From NCBI GenBank assembly GCA_017443345.1, contig JAFSNR010000094.1, positions 1 to 64,000 on the forward strand: a stretch of DNA of 64,000 nt. Reading direction: 5' to 3'. The position numbers and the translations under genes were made by a program. Numbering within the stretch: the first letter of the stretch is position 1; each line of letters opens with the position of its first letter. Of this stretch, positions 32,104-41,958 are shown piece after piece. The DNA is from Prevotella sp. (GTDB taxonomy: Bacteria > Bacteroidota > Bacteroidia > Bacteroidales > Bacteroidaceae). The notes under the pieces were generated by a model. That model saw only the letters and a program-made list of their open reading frames with translations, was not told the DNA's origin and searched no databases.

Positions 32104-33627
32104 ATGGAACAAAATTTTGAACTGATCGCCAAAACGTTTATGGGACTGGAACCTGTACTGGCGAAAGAGCTGACCCAATTGGGGGCTAACGATGTAAAGA
32201 TCGGTAGACGAATGGTATCGTTTACAGGTGATAAAGAAATGATGTATCGTGCAAACTTTCAATTGCACACTGCCATCAGAATTCTGAAACCTATCCATCA
32301 TTTCAAAGCGAGAAGCGCTGATGAAGTGTACGAGGAAATCAAGAAAATAGACTGGACACTGTATCTGGGCAATGAGAAGACTTTCACTGTCGACTCTGTC
32401 GTGTTCTCTGAGGAGTTCCGCCACTCCAAGTTTGTGTCGTATAAGGTGAAGGATGCTATTGTCGACCAATTCCGTGAGAAGACGGGCAAACGTCCGAATA
32501 TCTCCGTGGCCAATCCTGACGTCCGACTGAATATGCATATCGCAGAGGATCAATGTACGTTAAGCCTTGACTCCAGCGGAGAGTCGCTGCATCGCAGAGG
32601 CTACCGTCAGGAGAGTGTGGAAGCGCCACTCAACGAGGTCCTGGCTGCAGGTATGATCCTGCTTTCAGGCTGGCAGGGAGATACCGACTTTATCGATCCG
32701 ATGTGTGGTAGCGGCACCCTGCTTATCGAGGCTGCGCTCATTGCCAAGAACATGGCTCCAGGACTCTTCCGAAAGGAGTTTGCCTTTGAGAAATGGCCTG
32801 ATTTCGATGCCGAGCTCTTCGACGAAATCTATAACGACGAGAGTCAGGAACGTGAATTCAAGTATCACATCTATGGCTACGATATCGACATCAAGGCTGT
32901 GAATACCGCTCGTATGAATGTCAAGGCTGCAGGACTGTCTGATACCATCAGTATAGAACAGCAGGACTTCAAGGAGTTCACCCAGCCACAGAACAAGAGT
33001 ATCATTATCACCAATCCTCCCTACGGAGAGCGAATCTCAACGCCTGATCTATTAGGAACTTACAAGATGATTGGCGAGCGACTGAAACACCAGTTCAAGG
33101 GCAACGACGCCTGGGTGCTCAGCTATCGTGAGGAGTGTTTCGACCAGATTGGCCTGAAGCCCAGCATCAAGATTCCGCTTTACAACGGCAGTCTGGAGTG
33201 TGAGTTCCGCAAGTATCAGATGTTCGATGGCAAACTGAAGGACTTCCGCTCTGAGGGTGGTGTCGTGAAGACTGACGAGGAGAAGCGTCAGATGGCAGAA
33301 AAGCACCGTTTCAAGAAGGAGCGCGAGTTCAAGAAGCGCCTGGAGGAACAAGAAGAGAACGAAGAGGCTGACATCCGTTCGTTTACCTTCCACCATCACG
33401 ACCTGAACGCCAAACCAGAGCGTCGTGGAAGAAGAGACGACGATGACCGTGACGATCGCAGAGGTAGAGACCGTAAGGGTCGCGATGACCGCAAGGGAGG
33501 CTACAAGAGCAGTCAGAACCGTGGTGGTCATGAGCGTTTCGACCGTAGTGGCAAAGGCCGTTCTTTTGGTAAGGGTAAGGATTTCGCAGATAAAAGGAGG
33601 AGAATGTTCGACAATGATGAAGATTAA
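32104..33627 (+). CDS. THUMP-domain rRNA methyltransferase, RlmL-like, with charged tail
   Basis: The product is 507 aa. An N-terminal THUMP domain (about 1-165) is followed by a class I methyltransferase with DPMCGSGTLLIEAALIA (SAM binding), GYDIDIKAVNTARMN and the catalytic NPPYGER. It resembles the N-terminal half of RlmL, which makes m2G2445 in 23S rRNA; the RlmK half is absent, as is usual outside gammaproteobacteria. The last 80 or so residues are an Arg/Asp/Gly/Lys-rich disordered tail (RRGRRDDDDRDDRRG style), probably an RNA-binding extension. Its end overlaps the start of the peptidase gene by 11-14 bp. Confidence 0.87.
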   Translation: MEQNFELIAKTFMGLEPVLAKELTQLGANDVKIGRRMVSFTGDKEMMYRANFQLHTAIRILKPIHHFKARSADEVYEEIKKIDWTLYLGNEKTFTVDSVVFSEEFRHSKFVSYKVKDAIVDQFREKTGKRPNISVANPDVRLNMHIAEDQCTLSLDSSGESLHRRGYRQESVEAPLNEVLAAGMILLSGWQGDTDFIDPMCGSGTLLIEAALIAKNMAPGLFRKEFAFEKWPDFDAELFDEIYNDESQEREFKYHIYGYDIDIKAVNTARMNVKAAGLSDTISIEQQDFKEFTQPQNKSIIITNPPYGERISTPDLLGTYKMIGERLKHQFKGNDAWVLSYREECFDQIGLKPSIKIPLYNGSLECEFRKYQMFDGKLKDFRSEGGVVKTDEEKRQMAEKHRFKKEREFKKRLEEQEENEEADIRSFTFHHHDLNAKPERRGRRDDDDRDDRRGRDRKGRDDRKGGYKSSQNRGGHERFDRSGKGRSFGKGKDFADKRRRMFDNDED

Positions 33628-35773
33628 AACACTGCTCATAATACTTTTCACCTTTCACCTCTCTCTTTTCACCTCTATGAGCGCTCAGGATAAAAGACTC
33701 TTCACACTCGAGGATCTGAACTTTGGCGGCACCAACTATTATCGTATGCAGCCCAGAAACCTCTTCATCACGTGGTGGGGTGATCAATTGATGTATCAGG
33801 ACGCTGAGGAAGGAGGCATTCTCGCCAAGGACAAGAGCAGGACAGCCCTGTTCACTCTCGAGGAGGTGAACGCCACCTTGAAAACGGAGCCATCCTCGAT
33901 GCACAATGCCTTGATGGCGATATATCCGTATGCTGATCAGTCGCTCGTACTACTCAGCAACGACACCATCCAGATACTCTACGACTTCAAGTTGAAGCAG
34001 ACCAAGATGGTGCAGCACATCCAGGGAACAGGGGATCAAGACTGGAACAAGACCTCGCGAGCCTTTGCTTATACGAAAGACTGGCAACTCTACGTGAGAG
34101 ATGCCAACGACCAGGAATATCAGATCTCGAAAGATGGTTCCCGTGAGATGGTCTATGGCCAGTCCGTCCATCGCAATGAGTTTGGCATCAATAAAGGCAC
34201 CTTCTGGAGCCCCGATGGTCAGAAACTTGCTTTCTACCGCATGGACCAGAGCATGGTGGCTGATTATCCTCAAGTAGACATTTTCCCTCGTGAGGCGACC
34301 TATGAGCCTGACAAGTACCCGATGGCTGGTATGACAAGCCACAAGGTGACTGTGGGCATCTTCGACCTGAAGACACAGAAGACCATCTACCTGCAGGCTG
34401 GCGATCCTACAGACCGTTATTTCTCGAATATCGCCTGGAGCCCTGATGCCAAAACGGTCTATATGTTTGAACTGAATCGCGCTCAGAACGACTGCCGCCT
34501 TGTATACTACAATGCCGAGACGGGCGAGAAGATCAAAGAACTCTGTCGCGAGACCTCCGACAAATACGTGGAGCCCCTGCATCCCATCGAGTTCCTGCCT
34601 TGGGACAATTCGAAATTCATCCTGCAGAGTCAGAAAGACGGTTTCAACCACCTATATTTATATAATAAGGAGGGGCAACAGCTGAAGCAGCTCACCTCAG
34701 GCCCTTGGGTCGTCATGAAATTCTTGGGCTTCAACAAGAAGACTCAAAGTGCCATCATCCTCTCCAACGAGAAGAACCCGCTGCAGAAGAACCTCTATGC
34801 CGTGAATATCAAGACGGGCAAGCGGACACTGCTCGATGATGGTATTGGTGTCACTCGCGCTGCAATGCTCTCTGCTTCAGGCGAACAGGTGTACCAGAAA
34901 TACTGTGCGCCCGAGATCCCACTGAATATCGACGTTCGCAGAACCTCTGACGGCAAGGGCTACCAGTTGCACAAGGCTGAAGATCCTTGGAAGAATTATC
35001 AGCAACCCATCTTTGAAATGGGCAGTATCAAGGCTGCCGACGGCATGACAGACCTCTATTACAGAATGGTGAAACCTGCCGACTTCGATGCTACCCGGAA
35101 ATATCCCACCGTCGTTTATGTCTACGGTGGTCCTCATGCCCACAATGTCGACGCCTCCTGGCACTGGGCCAGCCGTTCGTGGGAGACTTATATGGCCCAG
35201 AAAGGCTATATCGTCTTCATCCTCGACAACCGTGGTTCAGAGAATCGTGGCATCACCTTTGAGCAGGCCACCTTCCACCAACTGGGACAGATTGAGATGC
35301 AGGATCAGATGAAGAGTGTCGATTATCTGCGCACCCTCCCCTATGTCGATATGTCGCGCCTAGGTGTTCACGGCTGGAGTTTCGGAGGATTCATGACCAT
35401 CACCTTGATGACCAATTATCCTGACGTTTTCAAGGTGGGCGTAGCAGGTGGCCCTGTGATCGACTGGAAATGGTATGAGGTCATGTATGGCGAACGCTAT
35501 ATGGGCACTCCCGAGAATAACCCTGAGGGCTATGCCAAGAGCAGCCTTATTCCGAAGGCCAAGAACCTCAAAGGTAAGCTCCAGATCATTACTGGCTATA
35601 ATGATGCGACGGTAGTGCCTCAGCACTGTCTGTCGTTCCTCGATGCCTGTATCAAGGCTGGCACACAGCCCGATTTCTTCGCCTATCCAGGCGAGCCCCA
35701 CAACATGCGCGGCCATGCCAGCGTCCATCTGCATGAAAGGATCACACAATATTTTGAAGATTATTTAAAATAA
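33617..35773 (+). CDS. S9 family prolyl dipeptidyl peptidase (DPP4-like), secreted
   Basis: The product is 718 aa from ATG 33617 (ATG 33614 adds one Met). A signal peptide ends near MSAQ, followed by a DPP4-type beta-propeller (about 60-460) and an alpha/beta-hydrolase domain. The triad is S588 in GWSFGGFM, D663 in GYNDATVV and H695 in GEPHNMRG. Such enzymes cut X-Pro (or X-Ala) dipeptides from peptide N-termini in the periplasm. The gene overlaps the upstream methyltransferase and is followed by purD after 4 bp. The signal peptide core [14 protein letters not shown] is repeat-encoded (33641-33678). Confidence 0.9.
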   Translation: MKIKTLLIILFTFHLSLFTSMSAQDKRLFTLEDLNFGGTNYYRMQPRNLFITWWGDQLMYQDAEEGGILAKDKSRTALFTLEEVNATLKTEPSSMHNALMAIYPYADQSLVLLSNDTIQILYDFKLKQTKMVQHIQGTGDQDWNKTSRAFAYTKDWQLYVRDANDQEYQISKDGSREMVYGQSVHRNEFGINKGTFWSPDGQKLAFYRMDQSMVADYPQVDIFPREATYEPDKYPMAGMTSHKVTVGIFDLKTQKTIYLQAGDPTDRYFSNIAWSPDAKTVYMFELNRAQNDCRLVYYNAETGEKIKELCRETSDKYVEPLHPIEFLPWDNSKFILQSQKDGFNHLYLYNKEGQQLKQLTSGPWVVMKFLGFNKKTQSAIILSNEKNPLQKNLYAVNIKTGKRTLLDDGIGVTRAAMLSASGEQVYQKYCAPEIPLNIDVRRTSDGKGYQLHKAEDPWKNYQQPIFEMGSIKAADGMTDLYYRMVKPADFDATRKYPTVVYVYGGPHAHNVDASWHWASRSWETYMAQKGYIVFILDNRGSENRGITFEQATFHQLGQIEMQDQMKSVDYLRTLPYVDMSRLGVHGWSFGGFMTITLMTNYPDVFKVGVAGGPVIDWKWYEVMYGERYMGTPENNPEGYAKSSLIPKAKNLKGKLQIITGYNDATVVPQHCLSFLDACIKAGTQPDFFAYPGEPHNMRGHASVHLHERITQYFEDYLK
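33641..33678. repeat. Tandem repeat inside the peptidase signal peptide
   Basis: ACTTTTCACCTTTCACCTCT then CTCTTTTCACCTCT: the reverse complement of the GTGAAAAG/GTGAAAG repeat, here encoding [10 protein letters not shown] on the plus strand. Confidence 0.7.
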
Positions 35774-35777
35774 GTAT

Positions 35778-37064
35778 ATGAAATTACTATTATTAGGTAG
35801 TGGCGGACGTGAGCACGCCCTCGCTTGGAAAATTGCTCAGAGCAGTCAATGTGAGAAACTCTATATCGCCCCAGGCAATGCTGGTACCAGCAACTGTGGC
35901 GAAAACGTGGCTATGAAGGCTGACGACTTCGAGGCCATCAAGCAGTTCGTCGTTGAGAAAGGCATCAACATGGTCGTCGTTGGTCCTGAGGATCCCCTTG
36001 TAAAAGGCATCTACGACGAATTGAAGGCTGATGCCCGCACGAAGGACGTACCCGTGATTGGCCCCTCGAAGGCTGGTGCCGTCCTCGAAGGTTCGAAGGA
36101 TTTCGCCAAGGGTTTCATGCAGCGCCACAACATCCCCACTGCCCGCTATCAGACGTTTGACGGTGAGCACTTACAAGAAGGGCTAGCATTTCTAGAGCAA
36201 CTAGAGCCCCCCTACGTGTTAAAGGCCGATGGCCTGTGTGCAGGTAAAGGTGTGCTGATCCTCCCTACCCTCGACGAAGCCAAGAAAGAGCTGAAGGAGA
36301 TGCTGGGCGGCATGTTCGGCAATGCCTCATCGATGGTCGTGATCGAAGAGTTTATGAGCGGTATCGAGTGCTCAGTCTTCGTCCTGACGGATGGCAAGCA
36401 CTACAAGATCCTGCCCGAGGCCAAGGACTACAAGCGCATTGGCGAGCACGATACGGGCTTAAACACGGGTGGCATGGGTAGCGTCACCCCTGTACCTTTC
36501 GCCACGAAGGAGTGGATGCAGAAGGTGGAGGATCGCATCATCCGTCCTACCGTCGAAGGTCTTGCTGCAGAGGGGATCGACTATAAAGGCTTTATCTTCT
36601 TCGGACTCATCAACCGCACAAACACGCCTACTGGCGAGCCTGAGCCTTACGTAATAGAATACAACTGCCGCATGGGTGACCCTGAGACAGAGAGCGTGAT
36701 GCTTCGTCTGAAGAGTGACATCGTAGACCTCTTCGAGGGTGTAGCAGCTGGCGATCTTGACAAGCGCACCATCGAGTTCGACGAGCGTGCAGCCGTCTGT
36801 GTCATGCTGGTGAGCGGTGGCTATCCACAAGCCTATCAGAAGGGCTACCCCATCAAGGGAATTGAGAACGTTGAGGGCTCTATCGTCTTCCACAGTGGCA
36901 CAGCCCTGAAGGATGGTGAGGTCGTGACTGCCGGAGGTCGCGTCATCGCTGTCAGCAGCTATGGCAAAGATAAGGCAGAAGCCCTTCAGAAGTCGTTCGA
37001 AGAGGCTCAGAAGATCGAATTTACCGACAAATATTTCCGTCGCGATATAGGAGCAGACCTTTAA
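35778..37064 (+). CDS. purD: Phosphoribosylamine-glycine ligase (GAR synthetase)
   Basis: The product is 428 aa, the normal length. It starts [18 protein letters not shown] and shows the ATP-grasp core: [29 protein letters not shown] and the [10 protein letters not shown] metal-binding segment. It joins 5-phosphoribosylamine to glycine with ATP in purine synthesis, in the cytoplasm. It lies 4 bp after the peptidase gene, an unlikely functional partner, so the operon is mixed. A short stretch near 36175-36205 ([14 protein letters not shown]) is somewhat richer in A/T than its surroundings. Confidence 0.95.
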   Translation: MKLLLLGSGGREHALAWKIAQSSQCEKLYIAPGNAGTSNCGENVAMKADDFEAIKQFVVEKGINMVVVGPEDPLVKGIYDELKADARTKDVPVIGPSKAGAVLEGSKDFAKGFMQRHNIPTARYQTFDGEHLQEGLAFLEQLEPPYVLKADGLCAGKGVLILPTLDEAKKELKEMLGGMFGNASSMVVIEEFMSGIECSVFVLTDGKHYKILPEAKDYKRIGEHDTGLNTGGMGSVTPVPFATKEWMQKVEDRIIRPTVEGLAAEGIDYKGFIFFGLINRTNTPTGEPEPYVIEYNCRMGDPETESVMLRLKSDIVDLFEGVAAGDLDKRTIEFDERAAVCVMLVSGGYPQAYQKGYPIKGIENVEGSIVFHSGTALKDGEVVTAGGRVIAVSSYGKDKAEALQKSFEEAQKIEFTDKYFRRDIGADL

Positions 37065-37082
37065 AGGGTAAAAGGTAAAGTG
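37062..37082. repeat. Short tandem repeat GGGTAAAAGGTAAAG
   Basis: Two GGTAAA(A)G units fill the short purD/membrane-protein gap and provide the GTG start and purine-rich ribosome site of the next gene. Confidence 0.45.
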
Positions 37083-38012
37083 AAGCGGATACAGAACGTA
37101 GTTGCGGAGAGTCGTCGTGCACTGCCGATTGCGGCTGTGTATGCAGTTGTCGTTTGGCTGCTGGGAGGACTGATCGGCCACGGAAGGTGGCTGCAGTTTG
37201 CCTGCTTCGCACTCTCCGTCTACCTGATGATGCAGCTCAACAACGTCAATCTGTTGATACGCATGTACAGCCGCATGGTGTCAGTATCCTACATCCTACT
37301 CTCCTGTGCGGCCTTATTTCTCTTCGCGACGCCATCTGGAGCCTTCTTGCAACTGACGGCCGTCGCCTCGCTCTTTTGCCTGCTCCAGACCTATCAGGAT
37401 CGTTCGTCAGCAGGATGGATCTATTACACCTTCCTCCTGCTTGGCATGGGCAGTCTGGTCGATGTACATGTACTGTTCTTCCTGCCCGTATTCTGGTTGC
37501 TCATGATGATCACCGTCTACAGCTTCAGCTGGCATACGCTCATGGCATCGTTGTTGGGAATCGCCACACCCTATTGGTTCTCCTTTGCCTGGTATTTCTG
37601 GCAGGGAAATGGCGACATCTCCCCCTGGCTCCAGCATTTTGCAGAGTTGACAAGTCTCCAACTGTCCTTCTCCTATTCGATGCTGAACCTGCAGCACCTC
37701 TTGCTGATCGCCTTCCTCGTCATCTTGTTCCTGCTGGGTGCCATCCATTTTGTCGTCACCAGCTATAAAGACAAAATCCGTGTGCGACAGATGTATTACA
37801 GCCTCATCGTCCTGATGCTCTGTGCCTGCGTACTGGTGGCATTGCAGCCTCAGATGTGCGACCTGGCCTTACATGTGATGATCATCTCCGTCAGTCCGAT
37901 AATTGCCCACTTTATCGCCCTGACCAGTTCACGCGTGACGAATATCCTCTTCTTCGTGCTCGCAGCAGTCACCCTGTTCCTTACCAGCATGAACTTATGG
38001 ACTTTATCATAG
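37080..38012 (+). CDS. Multi-pass inner-membrane protein of unknown function
   Basis: The product is 310 aa from a GTG start (MKRIQNVVAESRRALP). It has about nine or ten hydrophobic helices and few charged loops, with no catalytic motif I can recognise. It lies 15 bp after purD and its last 16 bp overlap the YqaA/DedA-type gene, so it is probably translated together with that protein. A transport or envelope lipid role is possible but not shown. Confidence 0.7.
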   Translation: MKRIQNVVAESRRALPIAAVYAVVVWLLGGLIGHGRWLQFACFALSVYLMMQLNNVNLLIRMYSRMVSVSYILLSCAALFLFATPSGAFLQLTAVASLFCLLQTYQDRSSAGWIYYTFLLLGMGSLVDVHVLFFLPVFWLLMMITVYSFSWHTLMASLLGIATPYWFSFAWYFWQGNGDISPWLQHFAELTSLQLSFSYSMLNLQHLLLIAFLVILFLLGAIHFVVTSYKDKIRVRQMYYSLIVLMLCACVLVALQPQMCDLALHVMIISVSPIIAHFIALTSSRVTNILFFVLAAVTLFLTSMNLWTLS

Positions 38013-38449
38013 AACTTCTCACCCAGTACGGCTATTGGGGCATGCTTGTGGCAGCTTTCCTGGCTGGCAGCTTCTTCCCATTCTCCAGCGAGGCGGTGAT
38101 ATTGGGACTGATGGCCACAGGTCTCGACCCCTGGATACTGATGATCTACGGCACCATCGGCAACGTCTTGGGCAGTGTCCTCAACTATGTGGTAGGACGC
38201 ATGGGAAAGATGGAATGGATCGAGAAGTACCTCCACGTGAAGAAAGAGGACCTCGACAAGGCCCATCGCTTCATCGCTGGTCATGGTTCCTGGATGGGCA
38301 TCTTTGCCTTTCTCCCCATATTGGGCAGTGCCATCACCATTGCCTTGGGACTGATGCGCTCTAACATCGTCATCACTTTCATCGCCATCACACTAGGAAA
38401 AATATTCCGTTACATCGTCCTAATATACGGCGCTGGTTTGTTTATGTAA
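37997..38449 (+). CDS. YqaA/DedA-family membrane protein
   Basis: The product is 150 aa starting MDFIIELLTQYGYWGMLVAAFLAG. The pattern FFPFSSEAVILGLMATG, GNVLGSVLNYVVGRMG and the C-terminal LGKIFRYIVLIYGAG match the small YqaA branch of the SNARE-associated/DedA family, which includes lipid flippases such as undecaprenyl-phosphate and phosphatidylethanolamine transporters. Which lipid it moves, if any, is not known. The in-frame region upstream belongs to the previous gene read in another frame. Confidence 0.82.
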   Translation: MDFIIELLTQYGYWGMLVAAFLAGSFFPFSSEAVILGLMATGLDPWILMIYGTIGNVLGSVLNYVVGRMGKMEWIEKYLHVKKEDLDKAHRFIAGHGSWMGIFAFLPILGSAITIALGLMRSNIVITFIAITLGKIFRYIVLIYGAGLFM

Positions 38450-38487
38450 GTTAATTCTTAACTCTTAATTCTTAATTCTTAATTATT
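38449..38487. repeat. Tandem repeat TTAATTCTTAACTCTTAATTC
   Basis: Five units of TTAATTC/TTAACTC follow the YqaA stop codon directly and run up to the promoter at 38493. Member of the dispersed short tandem repeat family. Confidence 0.65.
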
Positions 38488-38492
38488 TCTCG

Positions 38493-38500
38493 TACCTTTG
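38493..38500 (+). promoter_or_regulatory. Promoter -7 element TACCTTTG
   Basis: TACCTTTGCACAC lies 45 bp before the ATG at 38545. No TTTG box at -33; that position falls inside the tandem repeat. Confidence 0.6.
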
Positions 38501-38544
38501 CACACAATATTTGAATTTTAACGTTAGAAGATCATATTTTTCAA

Positions 38545-41500
38545 ATGGAACAACTCATTGCTGGACGTAGCGGCAAGGCTGGTTACAGACTGGTAGACAA
38601 CACCCTGGGCTGGCTGACATTCCTGATTGCGGCCTTCGTCTATTGCTCAACCATCGAACCGACAGCCTCCTTCTGGGACTGTCCGGAGTTTATCACAACA
38701 GGTTACAAACTCGAAATCGGCCATCCCCCCGGGGCACCGTTCTTCATGCTCACAGCCAATCTGTTCTCACAGTTTGCCAGCGATCCTTCTCAGGTAGCGC
38801 GGATGGTCAACATGATGAGTGCCCTCCTATCGGCCTCGTGTATTCTCTTCCTCTTCTGGAGCATCACCCACCTCACGCGACGGCTGCTCATCAGCGACTG
38901 GAGCGAACTCTCATGGTCGCGCCTGATAGCCATCGAGGCTTCTGGCTTGGTGGGTGCCCTCATCTACACCTTCAGCGACACATTCTGGTATTCGGCTGTC
39001 GAGGGTGAGGTCTATGCCTATTCCTCAGCATTCACGGCTGCGGTATTCTGGCTCATCCTGAAGTGGGACGATGTGGCCGACGAGCCTCACAGCGACCGTT
39101 GGCTCGTGCTGATCATGTATCTGACGGGACTCTCCATTGGCGTCCACCTGCTCAACCTGCTCTGTGTACCCGCCATCGGACTGGTCTACTACTACCGCCG
39201 TTTCCCTGATGCCAACCTGAAGGGCTCTCTCATCGCCCTTGGCATCTCGCTGGTCATTCTGGCAGCAGTGCTCTATGGTGTCGTTCCTGGCATCATCACC
39301 GTGGGCGGATGGTTCGAGCTGTTCTTCGTCAACGGTCTCGGCATGCCCTTCAACACAGGCGAGATTATCTATATCATCCTGCTTGTGGCCACCGTGATCT
39401 GGGCAGTCTATGAGACACAGACCCAGCGCCACAGCCAGAAGATCCAGAATATAGCCTTCCTCCTCTCTGTGGGTATGCTCGGCATTCCTTTCTACGGATG
39501 GGGATGGTCGGCCTTCATCATTGGTATCGTCGCACTCGCAGTCCTGTGGTTCGTACTTGGTCTGACCAATGACAAACTGCCGCTCATCACTGCCCGCATG
39601 AAAAACACCATGCTGCTGTGTATGCTCATGCTGATGATCGGCTACTCCACCTATGCACTAATCGTGATCCGTTCTGCGGCCAATCCCCCGATGGACCAGA
39701 ACTCCCCAGAGGACATCTTCACCCTGGGCGACTACCTCGGACGCGACCAGTATGGCTATCGTCCTTTGCTCTACGGACAGGCTTACACCTCTCAGGTGGC
39801 CCTCGAGCAGGATGGCAACTACTGCAAGCCCGTCATGTCGAAGGGCAAGCCCGTCTACCAGCGCAAGGAGAAAGCCTCTGCCGACGAGAAGGACTCTTAC
39901 TTCGTAGTCCGCACGAAGGATGAATACAAATATGCCCAGAACATGCTGTTCCCACGTATGTACGACGCTGGCCATGCATCTGCCTACGAGTCGTGGATGG
40001 GTGGTGTCGACGGCACCGAGGTTCCTTACGACCGTTGTGGCGAACAGATGATGGTCAAGGTACCCTCACAGTTCGAGAACATCCGGTTCTTCCTCTCTTA
40101 CCAGTGCAACTTCATGTACTGGCGCTACTTCATGTGGAACTTTGCAGGTCGTCAGAACGATATTCAGGGCAATGGCGAACTCGAGCATGGCAACTGGATC
40201 ACGGGTATCCCGTTCATCGACAATGCCCGTCTCGGCGATCAGTCACTGCTGCCCGACGAACTGAAAGAGAACAAGGGTCACAACGTCTTCTACTGTATGC
40301 CACTCATCCTGGGTCTCATCGGCCTCTTCTGGCAGGCTTGGTACACCCGTAAGCGCAAGGTCGGCGAGAAGACCATCGACGATCCCATCGGCATCCGCCA
40401 GTTCTGGGTAGTCTTCTTCCTCTTCTTCATGACTGGTCTCGCCATCGTGGTCTATCTGAACCAGACGCCGATGCAGCCTCGTGAGCGCGACTATGCCTAC
40501 GCAGGCTCGTTCTATGCCTTCGCCATCTGGTGCGGCATGGGTGTCGCAGCCATCATCGACTGGCTCCAGCGCAAACTGAAGAAGGAGAACCTTGTCCTAG
40601 CCTCTCTAGTAGGACTGGTATGTCTTGCAGTCCCCTTGCAGATGGCATCGCAGACCTGGGACGATCACGACCGCAGCGGCCGTTACACCTGTCGCGACTT
40701 CGGACAGAACTACCTGATGACCCTTCAGGAGAAAGGCAACCCCATCATCTTCACCAATGGCGATAACGACACCTTCCCACTCTGGTACAACCAGGATACC
40801 GAAGGATTCCGCACTGACGCCCGCGTCTGCAACCTCTCTTATCTGCAGACCGACTGGTACATCGACCAGATGCGCCGTCCGGCTTACGACTCGCCCTCTG
40901 TGCCCATCACCTGGAGCCGTCTGGAGTATTGTGCAGGCACGAATGAGTATGTACAGGTCGATCCCTCACTCAAGGATCAGGTGAAGGAACTCTATCAGAC
41001 TCATCCCGAGGAGGCACGCAAGCAGTTTGGCGACGAGCCCTTCGAACTGAAGAATATCCTCAAGAACTGGGTACGCTCCACGACGAAGGATTTCCACGTG
41101 ATTCCTACGGATACCGTCTACGTCACCATCGACAAGGAGGCAGTCCGCCGCAGCGGCATGATGATGGCTTCCGACTCCATCCCCGATAAGATGGTCATCT
41201 CGCTCAAGGGCAAGGGTGCCCTCTACAAGGGCGACCTCATGATGCTCGAGATGATTGCCAACGCCAACTGGGAGCGCCCCATCTACGTGGCTCTCACCGT
41301 AGGCTCGGAGAACTATATGAACCTGGGCGACAACTTTGTACAGGAGGGACTGGCCAACCGCATCACGCCGTTCACCACCAACAAGGCAGGTGCCCGTAAT
41401 TTCGATACGGAGAAGACCTTCGACAACGTCATGAACAAGTTCAAGTTCGGCGGTGTCGACGTGCCTGGCATCTATCTCGACGAGACCGTCCTCCGCATGT

Positions 41501-41928
41501 GCTACACCCACCGCCGCCTGCTCTCCATGCTTGTCTTGAACCTCATTCAGGAAGGCAAGAAGGACAAGGCCGTACAGGTGCTTGCCAAGTGCGAGAAGGA
41601 ACTGCCCGACTATAACATCCCCCACGATTTCCAGGGCGGATCACTCGATCTGGCACGTGGCTACATACTCACGGGCGACGCCAAGAAAGCCCAGCAGCTC
41701 ATCGACAAGCTCTGGCGCAAGTCGGCTCAGTACCTGCAGTTCTACTGCTCACTCGATGGCGTGCGCTTCTCCAATGCCCAGCATGACGTGATGCTCCACA
41801 CCTACATCATGCAGCAGATGCTCGACCTCGAGGACACCTTCGACGAGAAGAAGGCCGACGCCATGGAGCAGCAGCTCACTGCCCTTCTGGACGTGTACCA
41901 TGCCAAAGGCGGCAGCTTTGGGGAGTGA
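38545..41928 (+). CDS. DUF2723 membrane protein, TMEM260-like glycosyltransferase candidate
   Basis: The product is 1127 aa. The N-terminal half is a GT-C-like membrane domain of many helices with the DUF2723 signature (CSTIEPTASFWDCPEF, GHPPGAPFFMLTANLF, SFSDTFWYSAVEGEVYAYSS-like). The C-terminal half is soluble with helical, TPR-like segments. DUF2723 is shared with human TMEM260, a protein O-mannosyltransferase, so a role in glycosylating exported proteins or lipids from a polyprenyl donor is plausible; this is inference. It has its own promoter, and a polysaccharide deacetylase gene follows 30 bp downstream. Confidence 0.8.
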   Translation: MEQLIAGRSGKAGYRLVDNTLGWLTFLIAAFVYCSTIEPTASFWDCPEFITTGYKLEIGHPPGAPFFMLTANLFSQFASDPSQVARMVNMMSALLSASCILFLFWSITHLTRRLLISDWSELSWSRLIAIEASGLVGALIYTFSDTFWYSAVEGEVYAYSSAFTAAVFWLILKWDDVADEPHSDRWLVLIMYLTGLSIGVHLLNLLCVPAIGLVYYYRRFPDANLKGSLIALGISLVILAAVLYGVVPGIITVGGWFELFFVNGLGMPFNTGEIIYIILLVATVIWAVYETQTQRHSQKIQNIAFLLSVGMLGIPFYGWGWSAFIIGIVALAVLWFVLGLTNDKLPLITARMKNTMLLCMLMLMIGYSTYALIVIRSAANPPMDQNSPEDIFTLGDYLGRDQYGYRPLLYGQAYTSQVALEQDGNYCKPVMSKGKPVYQRKEKASADEKDSYFVVRTKDEYKYAQNMLFPRMYDAGHASAYESWMGGVDGTEVPYDRCGEQMMVKVPSQFENIRFFLSYQCNFMYWRYFMWNFAGRQNDIQGNGELEHGNWITGIPFIDNARLGDQSLLPDELKENKGHNVFYCMPLILGLIGLFWQAWYTRKRKVGEKTIDDPIGIRQFWVVFFLFFMTGLAIVVYLNQTPMQPRERDYAYAGSFYAFAIWCGMGVAAIIDWLQRKLKKENLVLASLVGLVCLAVPLQMASQTWDDHDRSGRYTCRDFGQNYLMTLQEKGNPIIFTNGDNDTFPLWYNQDTEGFRTDARVCNLSYLQTDWYIDQMRRPAYDSPSVPITWSRLEYCAGTNEYVQVDPSLKDQVKELYQTHPEEARKQFGDEPFELKNILKNWVRSTTKDFHVIPTDTVYVTIDKEAVRRSGMMMASDSIPDKMVISLKGKGALYKGDLMMLEMIANANWERPIYVALTVGSENYMNLGDNFVQEGLANRITPFTTNKAGARNFDTEKTFDNVMNKFKFGGVDVPGIYLDETVLRMCYTHRRLLSMLVLNLIQEGKKDKAVQVLAKCEKELPDYNIPHDFQGGSLDLARGYILTGDAKKAQQLIDKLWRKSAQYLQFYCSLDGVRFSNAQHDVMLHTYIMQQMLDLEDTFDEKKADAMEQQLTALLDVYHAKGGSFGE

Positions 41929-41929
41929 G

Positions 41930-41958
41930 AAGTCGGAGTTTAGAGTCTAAAGTTTAAA
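41930..41958. repeat. Short repeat, GGAGTTTAGAGTCTAAAGTTTAAA type
   Basis: AGTTTAGAGTCTAAAGTTTAAA fills the gap between the DUF2723 gene and the deacetylase gene; member of the dispersed family. Confidence 0.5.

Noticed and set aside
33425..33613. Upstream extension of the peptidase gene into the methyltransferase tail
   Set aside because: The extension reads the Arg/Asp-rich tail codons in another frame; the signal peptide begins at 33614-33617.
37856..37996. Longer start for the YqaA/DedA-type protein
   Set aside because: The added residues come from the end of the previous gene in another frame and lack the family N-terminus.
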